From NCBI GenBank assembly GCA_010909165.1, contig MU008169.1, forward strand, positions 620,001-684,000: a stretch of 64,000 nt of DNA. Reading direction: 5' to 3'. A model generated the notes under the pieces. It made no database searches. It saw only the letters and a program-made list of their open reading frames with translations, and was not told the DNA's origin. Origin of the DNA: Anthoceros angustus (taxonomy: Eukaryota; Streptophyta; Anthocerotopsida; Anthocerotales; Anthocerotaceae). Numbering within the stretch: position 1 is the first letter of the stretch; every line of letters begins with the position of its first letter. Below are positions 51,580 through 63,400 of this stretch, piece by piece. The translations under genes were made by a program, and so were the position numbers.

Positions 51580-53690
51580 CACCTGCCCATGGCAGCATCC
51601 CTCAAGAAGTATAACAGCAACAAGAGGTTCCAGAGCTCCCCAATTGTCTTTAAACCCCCACTTAACCAAAGCACCAGAGCACTCAGCAGCATTGCCTTCT
51701 CTATTATAGCATTGAGATCACCAAGAGGCCAAAGTCGACGTGACCTCAGGTTCCTAGGCCCTTGTAGGTCAGAACCTGAACAGGCTAAAGTCACTCAGTG
51801 GGCCTTTCTTCAGGCTCTGACGTACAAGGGCCTAGGTTGCTGAATATTTTCATCTTCCTCCAAAATATGCTTATCCTCGAGGATTTTGGCGTTGCTGTCT
51901 TCTCTTGGCCTGCAAACATGGCCACGCATTGCCTTCAAACAGAGTGAAGCAGCTCTACAAAAGATGTCAAAGTGAAGCTCACGGCCGCAGGAGATACGAA
52001 TGGACACCAGTGGTGCTCACAGCCCGGAGAGGAGCGAAGAACTCCACATTCATTGCAGCTCTCACATGACCACAGAGACAGCACACTTGACCACATTCTG
52101 AATTCCGTTCATAGTCATGTATACAGCCGATCGGCTTTCTGCTGTTGCTCCGTTTCAATAGCTGCAGGTTGACTACAATGCAGGTTTACTGTTATGAATA
52201 GTACGCAACGCGGAAATGTGCTTTACAAGGGTACCCATAGAACCGCTAAAGAAACCAAAGTTGATGTTACCTCTCCAGGCGCTTCAGCCAAGAGCCTGCC
52301 TCCAGAGTTGTGCCATCTCATCTTCCTTGGCCCAGGCCTCTGTGTCTGACATATCTGTGCTCTCTTGACACACAGTGCCTTTCCTCGTCGGGAAGGTCTT
52401 CCCTTGATGGAGATAGTTTCAGGCTCCAAACTTGGAGCCTGAACTCGGACTGGGTCTGGAGTATTCGGATCGTAGGTCGGAGATAGAGGCTCAGCCTCCA
52501 AACTTAGACCCTGGACTCGGACTGGGTCTGGGGTCATCGGACCCTAGGTTGGAGATGTAGGCTCAGCCTCAAGCTTGCAGCCTGGACTCGCACTGGGTAT
52601 GGAGTCATCGGACCCTTGGTTGGATTTATAGTCTCAGCCTCCAACATGGAAGCCTGGACTGTGACTAGGCCTCGGGCTAAGCCCTTCATTTTTGCCCGAA
52701 CCGTGGTGTTGGCTACGGTTGTTCCCATTCAAACCTGCAACTCCTTTGCAGCAAGCAGCCCGCCCGCAGAATCTTGAAAACCGAACCTTCCAGAGAGAGC
52801 TGCGACAGTGGACTGGCTACAGCTCCCTCTGTGCTGCCATCAGGAGTCACCTAGTCTGGCCGACTAAGCTTCAAGTCATTTCTGACAAGCAGGTTTCTCT
52901 TTACACCGAGAATGATGATACATATAATCAAATGACGCACAGATGTTCATCCCTGCCCTGGGCACTAGATTCCTACTCTGCTCGTGAAAAATGTGGTGAC
53001 ATGTGAGCGTAGCATGTTGGCCCGGTGATAAGGTAACGGTCAAGATCCAATTGATCGCCCAGCGAATCCGGGTCCAAGAGCTGTAGCCAATGCCCTTGAT
53101 TGGCGGGCAGCTCTCTCTCGGCTGGGATCAGGAAGTACCCGGTTTCGCTGAAAAGGAGCCAAGTCATTTGTGACAAGCAAAGGCTCCTAGGCACTGCGGC
53201 CAAACTGCAAAGCATCATCGAACCTTACCCTCCAGTTGACGGAAAACCCACCACCACCACCAAGAATATACGGAATAGCATGCTCGTGGACCCGGAAAGC
53301 GACTCTGTCCACTGAGGGCTCATAAGTACGATCCGCCTCTGGAGGGACAAGGTTCTGAGCACCCAAGCTGACAGGACTTCCTGGCGGGTTGATGCAGGTT
53401 GGAGAGATACTTCCAGGTCCAGCAGGATGCTCATGACTGTGCTCCGGACATGCCATCCCAGAGCTCTGCATTTCTAAGGTGGAAGCAGACGAATCTAAGT
53501 CCTTCCCAGGTGCATCCACTCCCACCTGCGGGACCGCCGACGGCGTCCTCCCGTCATGAGTCTCTGAGGATGTTGGATGGTCCATACGACGACACTGAGG
53601 AGAAGGCGGGGATGCCTCCTCAAGCCCAGGCAATTGTTTCTCAACGTATTCCCAGATGCTCAACAGCATCCGAGCACCTGCACAAACACA
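51580..53690 (-). pseudogene. Inverted CLSY pseudogene: 5' half with motor domain deleted
   Basis: On the minus strand, 53669-53187 reads LEEASPPSPQCRRMDHPTSS and DRVAFRVHEHAIP, paralleling the large 5' exon of the intact gene. 52537-52223 carries the DPVRVQAPSLE repeats. 52150-52040 matches the zinc-ribbon exon (CAT GTATACAGCC...GACTATGAACG in the sense direction). 51780-51740 matches the start of the motor exon (CCCTTGTAGGTCAGAACCTG), after which the motor is absent and 3'-flank sequence follows. An extra segment of about 290 bp lies at 52880-53170 between two copies of AAGTCATTT(C/G)TGACAAGCA. Confidence 0.88.
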
Positions 53691-54030
53691 TGCACACAGA
53701 ACAAGACATCAGGTTCAAACTCAGTCCCTACAACATACAACCAACCAACACAAAGCTACAACACGGAGTTGCTATAACGTATCAGCAACAACACAAGTTA
53801 CAACAACATCCCACTACATAATCATTACAACACACAAGCTGCAACAAGGAGTAGCTGTAATACAGAGTTGCTTCAACACACATGCTCCAAAATCATTTTT
53901 TGTGACAAAAGCTTCAACATTGAGTCCTACAATGTACAAGCTAACTTGCTACAACAGACCAATGACCAAGAGTTGCTACAATCACCATACAGAGTAGCTA
54001 CAATACAGAGTTCACTACACACAAGGGGCG
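53690..54030 (-). repeat. Degenerate TTGTAGC repeat block 3 (inverted)
   Basis: Recurrent GCTACAA and ACAACACA words, the reverse complement of block 2. It lies immediately 5' (in the minus sense) of the inverted CLSY copy, the same relative position as block 2 has to the intact gene. Confidence 0.75.
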
Positions 54031-54754
54031 TCCGTCTTTGCGGAAGGGGCTTTGAGAAACCTAGGAAACTGAAGAACATCACGGGTTTTATAGTATAGGT
54101 AGGAAGTTCTCAAGTGTTTTAGGGTTGGTGGTGGCGGTAGGTAGGTAGGCTGCGTCACACTTGCAAAATTGAAAAGCATACACCACACTAAATACTTTGA
54201 GACACCAAACCTAAATGCAACAGTTGATGGAAATAGCATGGATTAGAAACTTCAGTTTTGATTTGCAGTGGCTAGGCCCAATTGCAACTATTGATGGAAG
54301 TAGCCATCATCAAAGTACGATCGTTGAGGATCTTGTCTTTTTGCAAGAACAAATTTTGAGTCACATATCGCGAAGCCATCATATGGGAAGGAAGTGATGT
54401 GCCGTTTGTAATTTATAATTAGATATGATTTATTGAAAATTATAGTTATGATCAAGTACACAATTGGAGTAGGTCGACTAGGAGCCATGTCTTTGCTGCA
54501 AGTGCTCGCATATGGTGGGTTCCAAACTTAGAAAGGTCGATCCACTTCAAGCTCTTGAAAATCATGAGTCCCATAAGAACAATGTTCAAGCATTTTTAGA
54601 GTGATTTGATAACAATTAGAAGACAAGCTATACCAAACCTACACCTTTCTAAACATGAACCCTTGAGAGCATAATCGGGGGATTGGTGGTCTGCAGTCTG
54701 GAAAACATACATAAGATTAACGTAGCTGCCTTGTGGTCTCATCTGCAGAAGTTG
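54031..54754. other. AT-rich spacer
   Basis: No gene. The left edge (about 54110-54150) contains inverted CCAACCCTAAAAC-type sequence related to 40.4 kb. The rest is anonymous. Confidence 0.45.
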
Positions 54755-54890
54755 TTGTTGTTGTAGAGGGTTGTTTTCTTACTAGGAAGATTCGGGTTCG
54801 ATTTCCGATCTGTTGTTCCCGACTAACTTGTTCAGGCTTACAGTATGAATAGCAATCTGTATTTTATATAAGATCATGAATCTGGTTTGC
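54755..54890 (+). repeat. tRNA-derived SINE-like sequence, copy 2
   Basis: The B-box-like GGTTCGATTTCC (54795-54806) is followed by the conserved CCCGACTAACTTGTTCAGG and AATAGCAATCT, shared with copy 3 at 59.5-59.7 kb. Confidence 0.6.
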
Positions 54891-57420
54891 TGTGAGCGGC
54901 CGCCAGCGGTTGAAAACGATTGATGAAACAAAACCTAGTTCTGATCAGGGCTCCGAGCCTTGCAGATTCCAGCCTACGCACGGGACGAAGGATGCTGGGA
55001 ACTTCCTCCTGCAGCAACTCCATGGCCTACCCCAAAGATTCCTATGCATAGTCGAATGCACAGCCGGCCATTCCCCGAACAATCGCTTTGCCAAAAGCAT
55101 CGGAAAAATGCAATTAGAGGAGGACGGGCGAATTCAGCATGGGCCTGCTGTCGCGCAGCCTACGACATTTCACTTAACCGGACGACGCGATTGCGCCACC
55201 ACCCCGCCGGCGTGAAAGAGTGCAGTTTCACGAGTGCCACTTTCCATCAATTTCAGACACGAAAAGGCAGTGATGCACGAAATTTGAGGAACACCACGTC
55301 CAGCGCAAAATGTGTTCCACCCAAATTTTCGATCCAAGATGCAATGCCACGGCCATGCACACTCTAGATTTAAAACAGGGACAGTCATGTGAGCCCACCG
55401 CTTGTTCCCATTTCAAGCTTCCAGAGTTATTAGGGAGCTGGTTTGAATGCCCAACGCAGTGCCTAGGACCTCGTCAGCTGGTACCAAGCTCGGCTTCACA
55501 GTCAGAAAGTTGGGCTGAGGTGAAGGCCAGAACCTGCTGGCCACATCTCCCATAGTAGCATCCTCAAGACGTAAAACAAGCAAGTTGTTCCGTCCTCACG
55601 AGGCTAAAGTTGACGTGACTTGTGTGCGATGTAAAGCCTGTCCACATGCTTCATTAGCATTAGATTGAACGAAGTCATCCCCGATTACTTGGATCACTGA
55701 CTTCTTCATGCCTGTTGTCCACGATAGCTCCTATACGAAGAGATTGATACCCATTCCTTGGCTACGGCCTTTCGACGATTTTCGATTTCGATTGTGTCGG
55801 CCGCAACCAGATGATACACAATCACCACCTTCTTCTCCTGTCCACACGAAAAGCCCTGCTCACCGCTTGACGAGTGACGCTGGGGTTAAACTCTGGCTCA
55901 GTAGTATGATCCTGGAGGCTGCAGTAAGGTTTACATCTTCCCACAAGCACAAGCCTTGATAGAGGCCAGAAGAACCCTCGAAGGGTCGTTCTTCGAGTTG
56001 AATCTCCTTAGGGTGGCTTTCCCATCAGCAATCAGAACTTTGTCTCCCAAGGCCCAGCTCTTGTGCTTTTGGAGGACGCTCTGTATTGCAGAGGTTGAAC
56101 ATTTTGCTGAAAATAATAAGCTTTTGTCCTGCCTTGTCACAAAGAGATAGGATCTGCATAACGAAATCGGCTTTCACACCCTTACTTGGATCCGAGGCTG
56201 TTCCGTCAAGATCAGGAAACTCAGCTGTGATCCGAGGCTGGTCCGTCGAGATCAGGAAACTCAGCTGTGTCCCAGTACTCGTCAGGGCAGAGGGACGGGT
56301 GAACAGTCACTGATGTTGTCTCCGAAGTAAGCTTAAACTTGCCACTTTTACCGCTGCACTTTGACTGCACTTTTGCCACCAGGTCCGCTTGCAAAGGCTG
56401 CAGCTTCATATGAACAACAAACTCGTATAGTCCTAGAAGAGACCTCAGCTGATCACCTTCATGGGAGTCTACAAAACAAGTTGTTCCGTCCTCACGAGGC
56501 TAAAGTTGACGTGACTTGTGTGCGATGTAAAGCCTGTCCACATGCTTCATTAGCATTAGATTGAACGAAGTCATCCCCGATTACTTGGATCACTGACTTC
56601 TTCATGCCTGTTGTCCACGATAGCTCCTATACGAAGAGATTGATACCCATTCCTTGGCTACGGCCTTTCGACGATTTTCGATTTCGGTTGTGTCGGCCGC
56701 AACCAGATGACACACAATCACCACCTTCTTCTCCTGTCCACACGAAAAGCCCTGCTCACCGCTTGACGAGTGACGCTGGGGTTAAACTCTGGCTCAGTAG
56801 TATGATCCTGGAGGCTGCAGTAAGGTTTACATCTTCCCACAAGCACAAGCCTTGATAGAGGCCAGAAGAACCCTCGAAGGGTCGTTCTTCGAGTTGAATC
56901 TCCTTAGGGTGACTTTCCCATCAGCAATCAGAACTTTGTCTCCCAAGGCCCAGCTCTTGTGCTTTTGGAGGACGCTCTGGATGTATTGCAGGTTTGAACA
57001 TTTTGCTGAAAATAATAAGCTTTTGTCCTGCCTTGTCACAAAGAGATAGGATCTGCATAACGAAATCAGCTTACACCCTTACTTGGATCCGAGGCTGTTC
57101 CGTCAAGATCAGGAAACTCAGCTGTGATCCGAGGCTGGTCCGTCGAGATCAGGAAACTCAGCTGTGTCCCAGTACTCGTCAGGGCAGAGGACGGGTGAAC
57201 AGTCACTGATGTTGTCTCCGAAGTAAGCTTAAACTTCACTTTTACCGCTGCACTTTGATTGCACTTTTGCCACCAGGTCCGCTTGCAAAGGCTGCAGCTT
57301 CATATGAACAACAAACTCGTATAGTCCTAGAAGAGACCTCAGCTGATCACCTTCATGGGAGTCTACAAAACAAGGTTAGATTCCGCATGTTCAGTATACC
57401 CACATCTCTAGCGTTGTGAT
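54891..57420 (-). pseudogene. Inverted CLSY pseudogene: duplicated C-terminal motor fragment plus 3' flank
   Basis: The minus strand reads SVLQKHKSWALGDKVLIADG, LRRFNSKNDPSRVLLASIKA and LKLQPLQADLVAKVQSKCSG, all close to the intact motor's C-terminal lobe, but the intervening parts and frame are broken. The fragment is present twice in tandem. The left part (54.9-55.56 kb) is 3'-flank sequence of the intact gene (mirror of 46.6-46.7 kb) and beyond. Confidence 0.88.
55580..57371 (-). repeat. 896-bp tandem duplication inside the inverted CLSY pseudogene
   Basis: TTGTTCCGTCCTCACGAGGC occurs at 55585 and 56481, and a matching 83-codon frame starts at 55708 and 56604. The offset is 896 bp throughout. 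The two units differ by only a few substitutions and small indels. Confidence 0.95.
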
Positions 57421-58215
57421 CTCCAGTCCTCTTCATAAAAGCAGATTTGGACTTCCAAAATTCTTCCTCGCAGCTTCCCAGAATTATTCGGGTGCTGTTC
57501 TCAATCCCAACGCAGTAGCTAAGACCTCCTTAGCTGGTACCAAGCTCGGCTTCTGAGGCAGAAAGTTGGGCTGAGGTGAAAGCCAGAACTTGCTCGCCAG
57601 ATCTCCCATAGTAGCATCCTCAAGACGTAAAGGAGCAAGTTGGTCCCTTAACCACAGCACCGTACCCTCAGCAACATTACCTTGATCACCACAGGCTAAC
57701 GTTGACGTGACTTGTGTGCGATATAAAGCCTGTCCACATGCTTCGTTACAGAATTGACTGAAAGAAATCATCCCCACAATTACTTGGACCACTGACTTCT
57801 TCATCCGTGTTGTCGATTGTTTGAGACCCATTCCTCGCCTACTGTCAGTAGTTTCCAATCTCGATTGAGTCAGACGCAACCACATGATACACAATCACCT
57901 CTTTCTCCTGTCCCACACGAAAAGACCTACTCCCCGCTTCATGAATGTCGCTTGGGTTAAACTCTGGTTCCAGCAGTATGATCCCGGCAACTGCAATAAG
58001 GTTTATATCTTCTACACAAGCCTTGATAAAGGCTAGAAGAACCCTCGAAGCATCGTTCTTCAAGTTGAATGTCCTTTCCTTTCCCATCAGCAACACCGAG
58101 GAGCTGGCTGGAATGCCTTCTCCAGCCCAAGCAGATTGTTTTTCAACGTATTCCCAGATGCTCAACATCATTAGGCACCTGCACAAACACATGCATTCAG
58201 AACAAGACATAAAGG
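57421..58215 (-). pseudogene. Third inverted CLSY fragment
   Basis: The minus strand carries 5'-exon sequence (IWEYVEKQ, as in the copy at 53.65 kb) and then jumps to the motor C-lobe (NLKNDASRVLLAFIKACVED, ILLEPEFNPSDIHEAGSRSF, RVGQEKEVIVYHVVA) and 3' flank. The middle of the gene is deleted, and stops are present. Confidence 0.83.
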
Positions 58216-58570
58216 TTCAGACTTACCGCAACATATACAACCCATCAACACAAAGGTACAACACAGAATTGTTATAACACACGAGCTACAACACAAGTTA
58301 CCATAACATCCCACTACATAATCATTACAAGATATAAGCTATAACACAAGTTACCACAACGTCCCACTACAAGGAGTAGCTGTAATAGAGAGCTGCTCCA
58401 ACAAACAAGATCCAACATCATTTTTGGTGGGAAAGGCTTTAAAATATAGTCCCACATTACACAAGCTGACTTGCTACAACACACGAATAATCAAGAGTTG
58501 CTACATCAACGTAGAGACATTACCATACAGAGTAGGTACAATACAAAGTTCGCTACAACATAGAGACCCT
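58215..58570 (-). repeat. Degenerate TTGTAGC repeat block 4 (inverted)
   Basis: Same vocabulary as block 3 (GAGCTACAACACAAGTTACC and similar), again just 5' of an inverted CLSY fragment. Confidence 0.75.
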
Positions 58571-59534
58571 TTACGGAAGGGGTGTTCCTTTGCAGAAGGG
58601 CCTTGAGAAACAAGAGAAACCTAAGAACATGACATGTTTTATAGCGTTGGTAGGCCGCCGGAAGTTCTCACGAAGTGTCTTAGGGTTGGTAGGCGAAGGA
58701 AGTTCTCGCAAATTGTTGTAGGGTTGGTAGGCGCAGGAAGTTTTCGCGAAGTGTTTTAGGGTTGGTAGGCACCAGTGGTTCTTGAGAAGTGTTTTAGGGT
58801 TGGTAAGCGGCCTGAAGCTTTTTGCGAATTTACGTTATAAGGTCAATAGCAGGGCGAAGGTTTTTGGTCGAGATATTTTGTAATCGACCAGCCAGGAGAT
58901 TTTGTGGACCTAGGTGTTTCAAAGTCAATGAAACTTTGAGTGTTTAACATTTACTTTGAGTGTTTAATGGTAAATGATGACTTATTTGTTATAGGGTTGA
59001 TGAAACCAATCCTTACTTCGACTATCGTACTTCGAAGGGTGATTCGGTATTAATTAATTAAAATTAATAAAATTTGAAAATTTAGAAATTATTATACTTA
59101 AAATGCTGAATGTGTAAAACTTACGGGTTTAAGATGTTGAAAATAAGGAAAAGATAAAGAGCGAGTTATTTAGGGGAAGTCTATACATATCTATTAGTTC
59201 TATATAGATACCTATGTATTCTAATAAATGTTGAAATTTGATAACATTATTTTTCATAAAATTTGAAAATATAAATATTTATGTTGAACCTTAACTTTTC
59301 AAAAATAATTATTTTTATTTACTGTTGAACCACCCTCATGCGATAATCAAATCTTTCACCTTATGCTTCTACCACTTTGACTTGCTATCTCACTATTGAA
59401 AATTTTCTATGCAATCTAAATATATTAAGATATCATAATCTAATTATAATATAATTATAATATATTATAATATATTATAATATATTATAATATAATTATA
59501 TAATAATTATATACAAGGTTAACGCATATACCAT
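58571..59534. other. Spacer: inverted 40-kb-type repeats, then AT-rich DNA
   Basis: 58630-58830 holds four copies of a motif with (A/G)GTGT(C/T)TTAGGGTTGGTAGGC, the reverse complement of the 40.4-kb repeats. After 58900 it becomes AT-rich, ending in an ATAATATATT microsatellite at about 59435-59515. No gene. Confidence 0.6.
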
Positions 59535-59700
59535 TGTGATCTGGTGGTAGAGTGTTGCTTTCTTCCAAGAAGATGCGGGTTCGATTTCCGATCTATGTGT
59601 TCCCGACTAACTTGTTCAGGTTTGCAATATGATATGAATAGCAATCTAGAGTTCATATAAGATAATGCATACGGTATCTTTGTGAGCCGGTTGAAAAGGA
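59535..59700 (+). repeat. tRNA-derived SINE-like sequence, copy 3
   Basis: A-box-like GTGGTAGAGTG (59544-59554) and B-box GGTTCGATTTCC (59578-59589), spaced as in tRNA genes, but no full cloverleaf. The tail is shared with 54.8 kb. The AT microsatellite adjoins on the left. Confidence 0.65.
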
Positions 59701-60225
59701 TTGATGAAACAAAACCTAGTTACGATCGGGGCTCGAGCCTTGCGGACATCGACCCTACGACGGGCGAAAGATGTTGGGAACTTCCTCTGCGGCAACTCCA
59801 GGCCTACCCCAAAGATTCCTATGCATATTCGAATGCAGTAGGCCATTCCGCTGTCGCTTTGCCAAAAGCATCGGAAAAGGCAACTAGAGGAGGACGGGTC
59901 GGCGTGGGCTGCTGTCGGCCCTCGGCTTCACTTCAAGCGATTAAACCGCGGCAAGCGCCCTCCTAAGCGCCACCACCCGGTAGGAGTGAGTGCGATCTCA
60001 CGAGTGCCACTTTCCATCAATTTTCGAGACCAGCGTTGATGCACGAATTTGGAGGGAACACCGTCCGGCGCAATGTGTTCCACCCAAATTTTCGATCCAA
60101 GATGCAATGCTACTGTGTACAATCAGGACGATATGTGAGCCCACCGCTTGTTCGATTTCAAGCTTCCAGAGTTATTAGGAGCTGCAGATGCCCAACGATT
60201 ACCTAGGACCTAAATCGGTGGTACC
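59701..60225 (-). repeat. Repeat of the 54.9-55.5 kb block, CAG/CTG-poor
   Basis: Aligns to 54900-55470 over its whole length but lacks many bases, often where the other copy has CAG or CTG (for example GCCTTGCGG versus GCCTTGCAG). Interrupted on the right by the copia LTR at a GGTACC sequence. Confidence 0.75.
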
Positions 60226-60416
60226 TGTGATTATGGTCGACGGATGCATCGAATCCGATAGATAGGCAATTCATGGTAGAGAACACAATGTAGTGTATCG
60301 GTGAGCGAGAATGTAAAGGAGGAGAATAAGCCGATTCGTGACGCCCAAATGTCGGTTCGTTTTCGAGGCTTAAAAGCGAAGCGTGCCCTAAGGGCTTGAG
60401 TGCTACAACTTCAACA
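60226..60416 (-). repeat. 3' LTR of the copia element (191 bp)
   Basis: On the minus strand it starts TGTTGAAGTTGTAGC right after a purine stretch (GTGGGAG, polypurine tract) and ends ATAATCACA, giving the TG...CA ends of an LTR. Flanking host sequence resumes at GGTACC. Confidence 0.7.
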
Positions 60417-63400
60417 CTCCCACTTAGCATCTAGTCCTTAGGCTATGCACTTTTACATTGCTAAGAATTGAAGCTAATGTCCGAGACCTTGCTAAGTCCC
60501 ATGTTCTTCACGTGTTGTTGATGTTTGATAGAGCTAAGTGCTTTTGTAAGCACATCCGCTACCATGTGCCTGTTGGACAATAGAGAACGCAAACTTGCCT
60601 TCTTCAACCACTTGCCTTATGAAATGAAATTGTACCTCCACGTGCTTTGTTCGAGCATGGAACTTGGGTTATAGGTGAGTGAGATGGCACTTTGATTATC
60701 ACGAGCGCCTAGGAATCCTCCGGGTCTCGCCTAACTCGAAAGTTGGAGAAGTTGCGAGTCCATCCTTGCATGCGTGAGTCCAGCAATACTCACTCGGTTG
60801 AGTGAGTGCAACTACTTGCTTACTCCAGCTTGTTGTGCCTCCCAATAAATACGAGCTGCTTGTGCTTTTCTATCATCAATGTTGCCGGCCAAGCATCACT
60901 ATAGCCTTCAAGTTGTAGAGGTTCTCCTTGTTTGATATGTATGGTAGAGCAACCCTAAGTCAAGTTGCTCTTAGGTATCTAAATATCCTCTTAATGACCT
61001 TCCAATGAGCTTGAGTAGGAGCTGATAGGAATTGTGACAAGGCTCCCAGAATAGGACAGTCCGTGCGTGCAAACCATAAGGTACATAAGACTACCTACTG
61101 AGGAATAAGGAGGAGGAGTAGTGTCGAATCGTTGTCTGTTGATCCACCTCTTTGCTTAGCTTAAGGTTCATTTCCATGGGTGTTGAGATAGGCCTAGATT
61201 CTAACATCTTAAACTTTGTTAAGATTTCTTGAATATATTTTGATTGGTGAATGAGAATGCTTCTAGCCTTTCTATCCTTAAGACCTAAATGCCCAAGCAA
61301 AGGAAAGCTCTCTACAAGTGGTCATGGAGAAACGCTTAGCTAGCATAGATCTGGTCTCTTCTAGTATGGCCTTAGTGTTGGACATAAGAACTATATCGCT
61401 CACGTATACCCTAAGACGATAAAGTAAATGCTTGATCTTTTAATGTAGATATTACTTATCGAGTTTAACTTAGTGAAACCTAGTTCCTTAAGGCTGCCTA
61501 GCTTAAAATACCATTTCATAGCACTCTTAAGTCCGTATAAGGACTTTAATAGTAGGCATGCATTGTACTTTGTCCTATCCTTAATATATATCCCTTGGAA
61601 TCTCCATGTAGATGGTGTGGTCGAGATCTCCATATAAAAAGCGTCTTAATGTCAAGTTGCATTAGCTCATAGTCATGGTGAGATGCTAAGGCTAGGAGGA
61701 TCCTAAGTGAGGTTATCTTAAGCAGGGACTAAAAGTTTCATCATAATCAAAACCATATTTTTGAGAGTATCCCTTGGCTACTAATCTAGCCTTGTATCTC
61801 TCTATGCTACCGGCATTTAATTTGATCTTGAAGGTCCACTTAGATCCCACAAGTTGTCTATCCTTAGGTAGAGTAGTTAAAGTCCAAGTTTTATTGGCTT
61901 GTAGGGATTCTAGTTCGACGATTGCTTGTTTCAGTGTTCCTTTGTGGGCATGATGGCCTCGTAGTGGGAGGACAAAGCGATCTATAGCATTAAGACAATA
62001 TGCTAAATTGCTCTTGGGATCCCGATTAGTAGGAGAATATCTATGTATTTTACGCATTGAACGGTGAGATTGTCTACTAGGCTGGTTAGTGGCGGTGATT
62101 GTGGGATGTCCTCTTGCACATTTTGAAATAAGGGTCTAGAGTTCGGCCACAGGCATTTATATGTTGCATATCGAGTATTGTAATTAGAAAATCAGAAGAT
62201 AAATGCCTACTTGTTGTTGAGGTGTGCTTTTCGAAAGTCGGGTCAAGAGCATATTGTGAAAACTCAATGTCACTTGCCGATCCCGAATCGTCATGAGGCG
62301 TGCCCGTCATTGTTCGCTAACCGATCCGGTGTGTGGCCGATCGAGCTGCGGAACGGGAATCGCGTTGAAGGAGCTCAAGGACCGCCGGATTGAGAGCTGC
62401 GAGCCGCCCGCGCCGGTGGATTACAGGTCAAGAGCCCGTGTAGGTGCGGAGAGGTGTTGTGGCTGGAGATTCCGAGTTGGGGCGGATCGAAAATTTCGAG
62501 TCTCGAAAATGTCCCCTGCTTTGCTCGCGATTCGATTTCTGTTGATTTGATCGGTGGCTGCCGGTCCCCTCTCAATCGAAGGGCGTGAGCCTAAGGGGAG
62601 CTGAGGTGTTTGAGAGAGCCGGATCGGCAAAGTCGCCGAAAAGATGGTTTGTGGTGTGTCTGCAGGTGAAGGGAATGGCGAGGAGGTGCGGAGTGGTGGG
62701 GCACAGCCGAGACATGGGCGTACGTGGCCGGGGGAGCGGGTTGGTTAGGACCGTAAAAGTCCATGAGCCATCTTCATCATCACTTCTAGGTTGGTTGGGG
62801 CTCCCAGGCGTGGCGGATGTCCTCGAGGAAGGTGACGTGGAGTGGGTGACTTTGTGTGTTTGAGGGTGGATAATTTTGTAACCTTTGATCCGCCAAGAAA
62901 GCCAATGAATGTAAATTTCGTGCCTTGTGATCTAGTTTGGTTGGATTGCCTTAGGAATGTGCATAGGGGAACCAAAAATCAAGTGTAGAGAGATCGGGCT
63001 TGTGACCGCCTGTGCTTCATAGGAGTGCCAGCAGAGAGAGAAGAGGTTGTGGTGCGATTGCCGATGTAGACGGCATGCATTGCCTCCGCCAATAGGTTTT
63101 AGGAAGCTGGGCATGAATCATCATTGCCAAACCACAGTTCTGGATGGTCCGATTCATTCTTTCGCAACCCCATTTTGTTGGGATGTGTAAGGAGTGGTAA
63201 TTTGACGGTTGATACCATGTTCCTTGCAGTATGGGTGAATTGAGTAGAGCCATATTCTCCACCGCCGGATCTAAGGCATAATAAGGTATCGCCGCTTGCT
63301 TTTCGACGTCTTGTATTCCTTGAAGCATGGAAATGCTTGGGCCTTGGTCTTGTGATATATGACGGTATTGAGTGAAATCATCGATAATAAGCATGAAGTA

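Noticed and set aside
54892-55367. Plus-strand frames at 54.9-55.4 kb as genes
   Set aside because: The same sequence, decayed, recurs at 59.7 kb and in part at 51.4 kb as non-coding flank of the CLSY copies.
59435-59515. AT-rich tract as a replication origin or matrix-attachment region
   Set aside because: It is a simple ATAATATATT microsatellite; nothing beyond composition supports a function.
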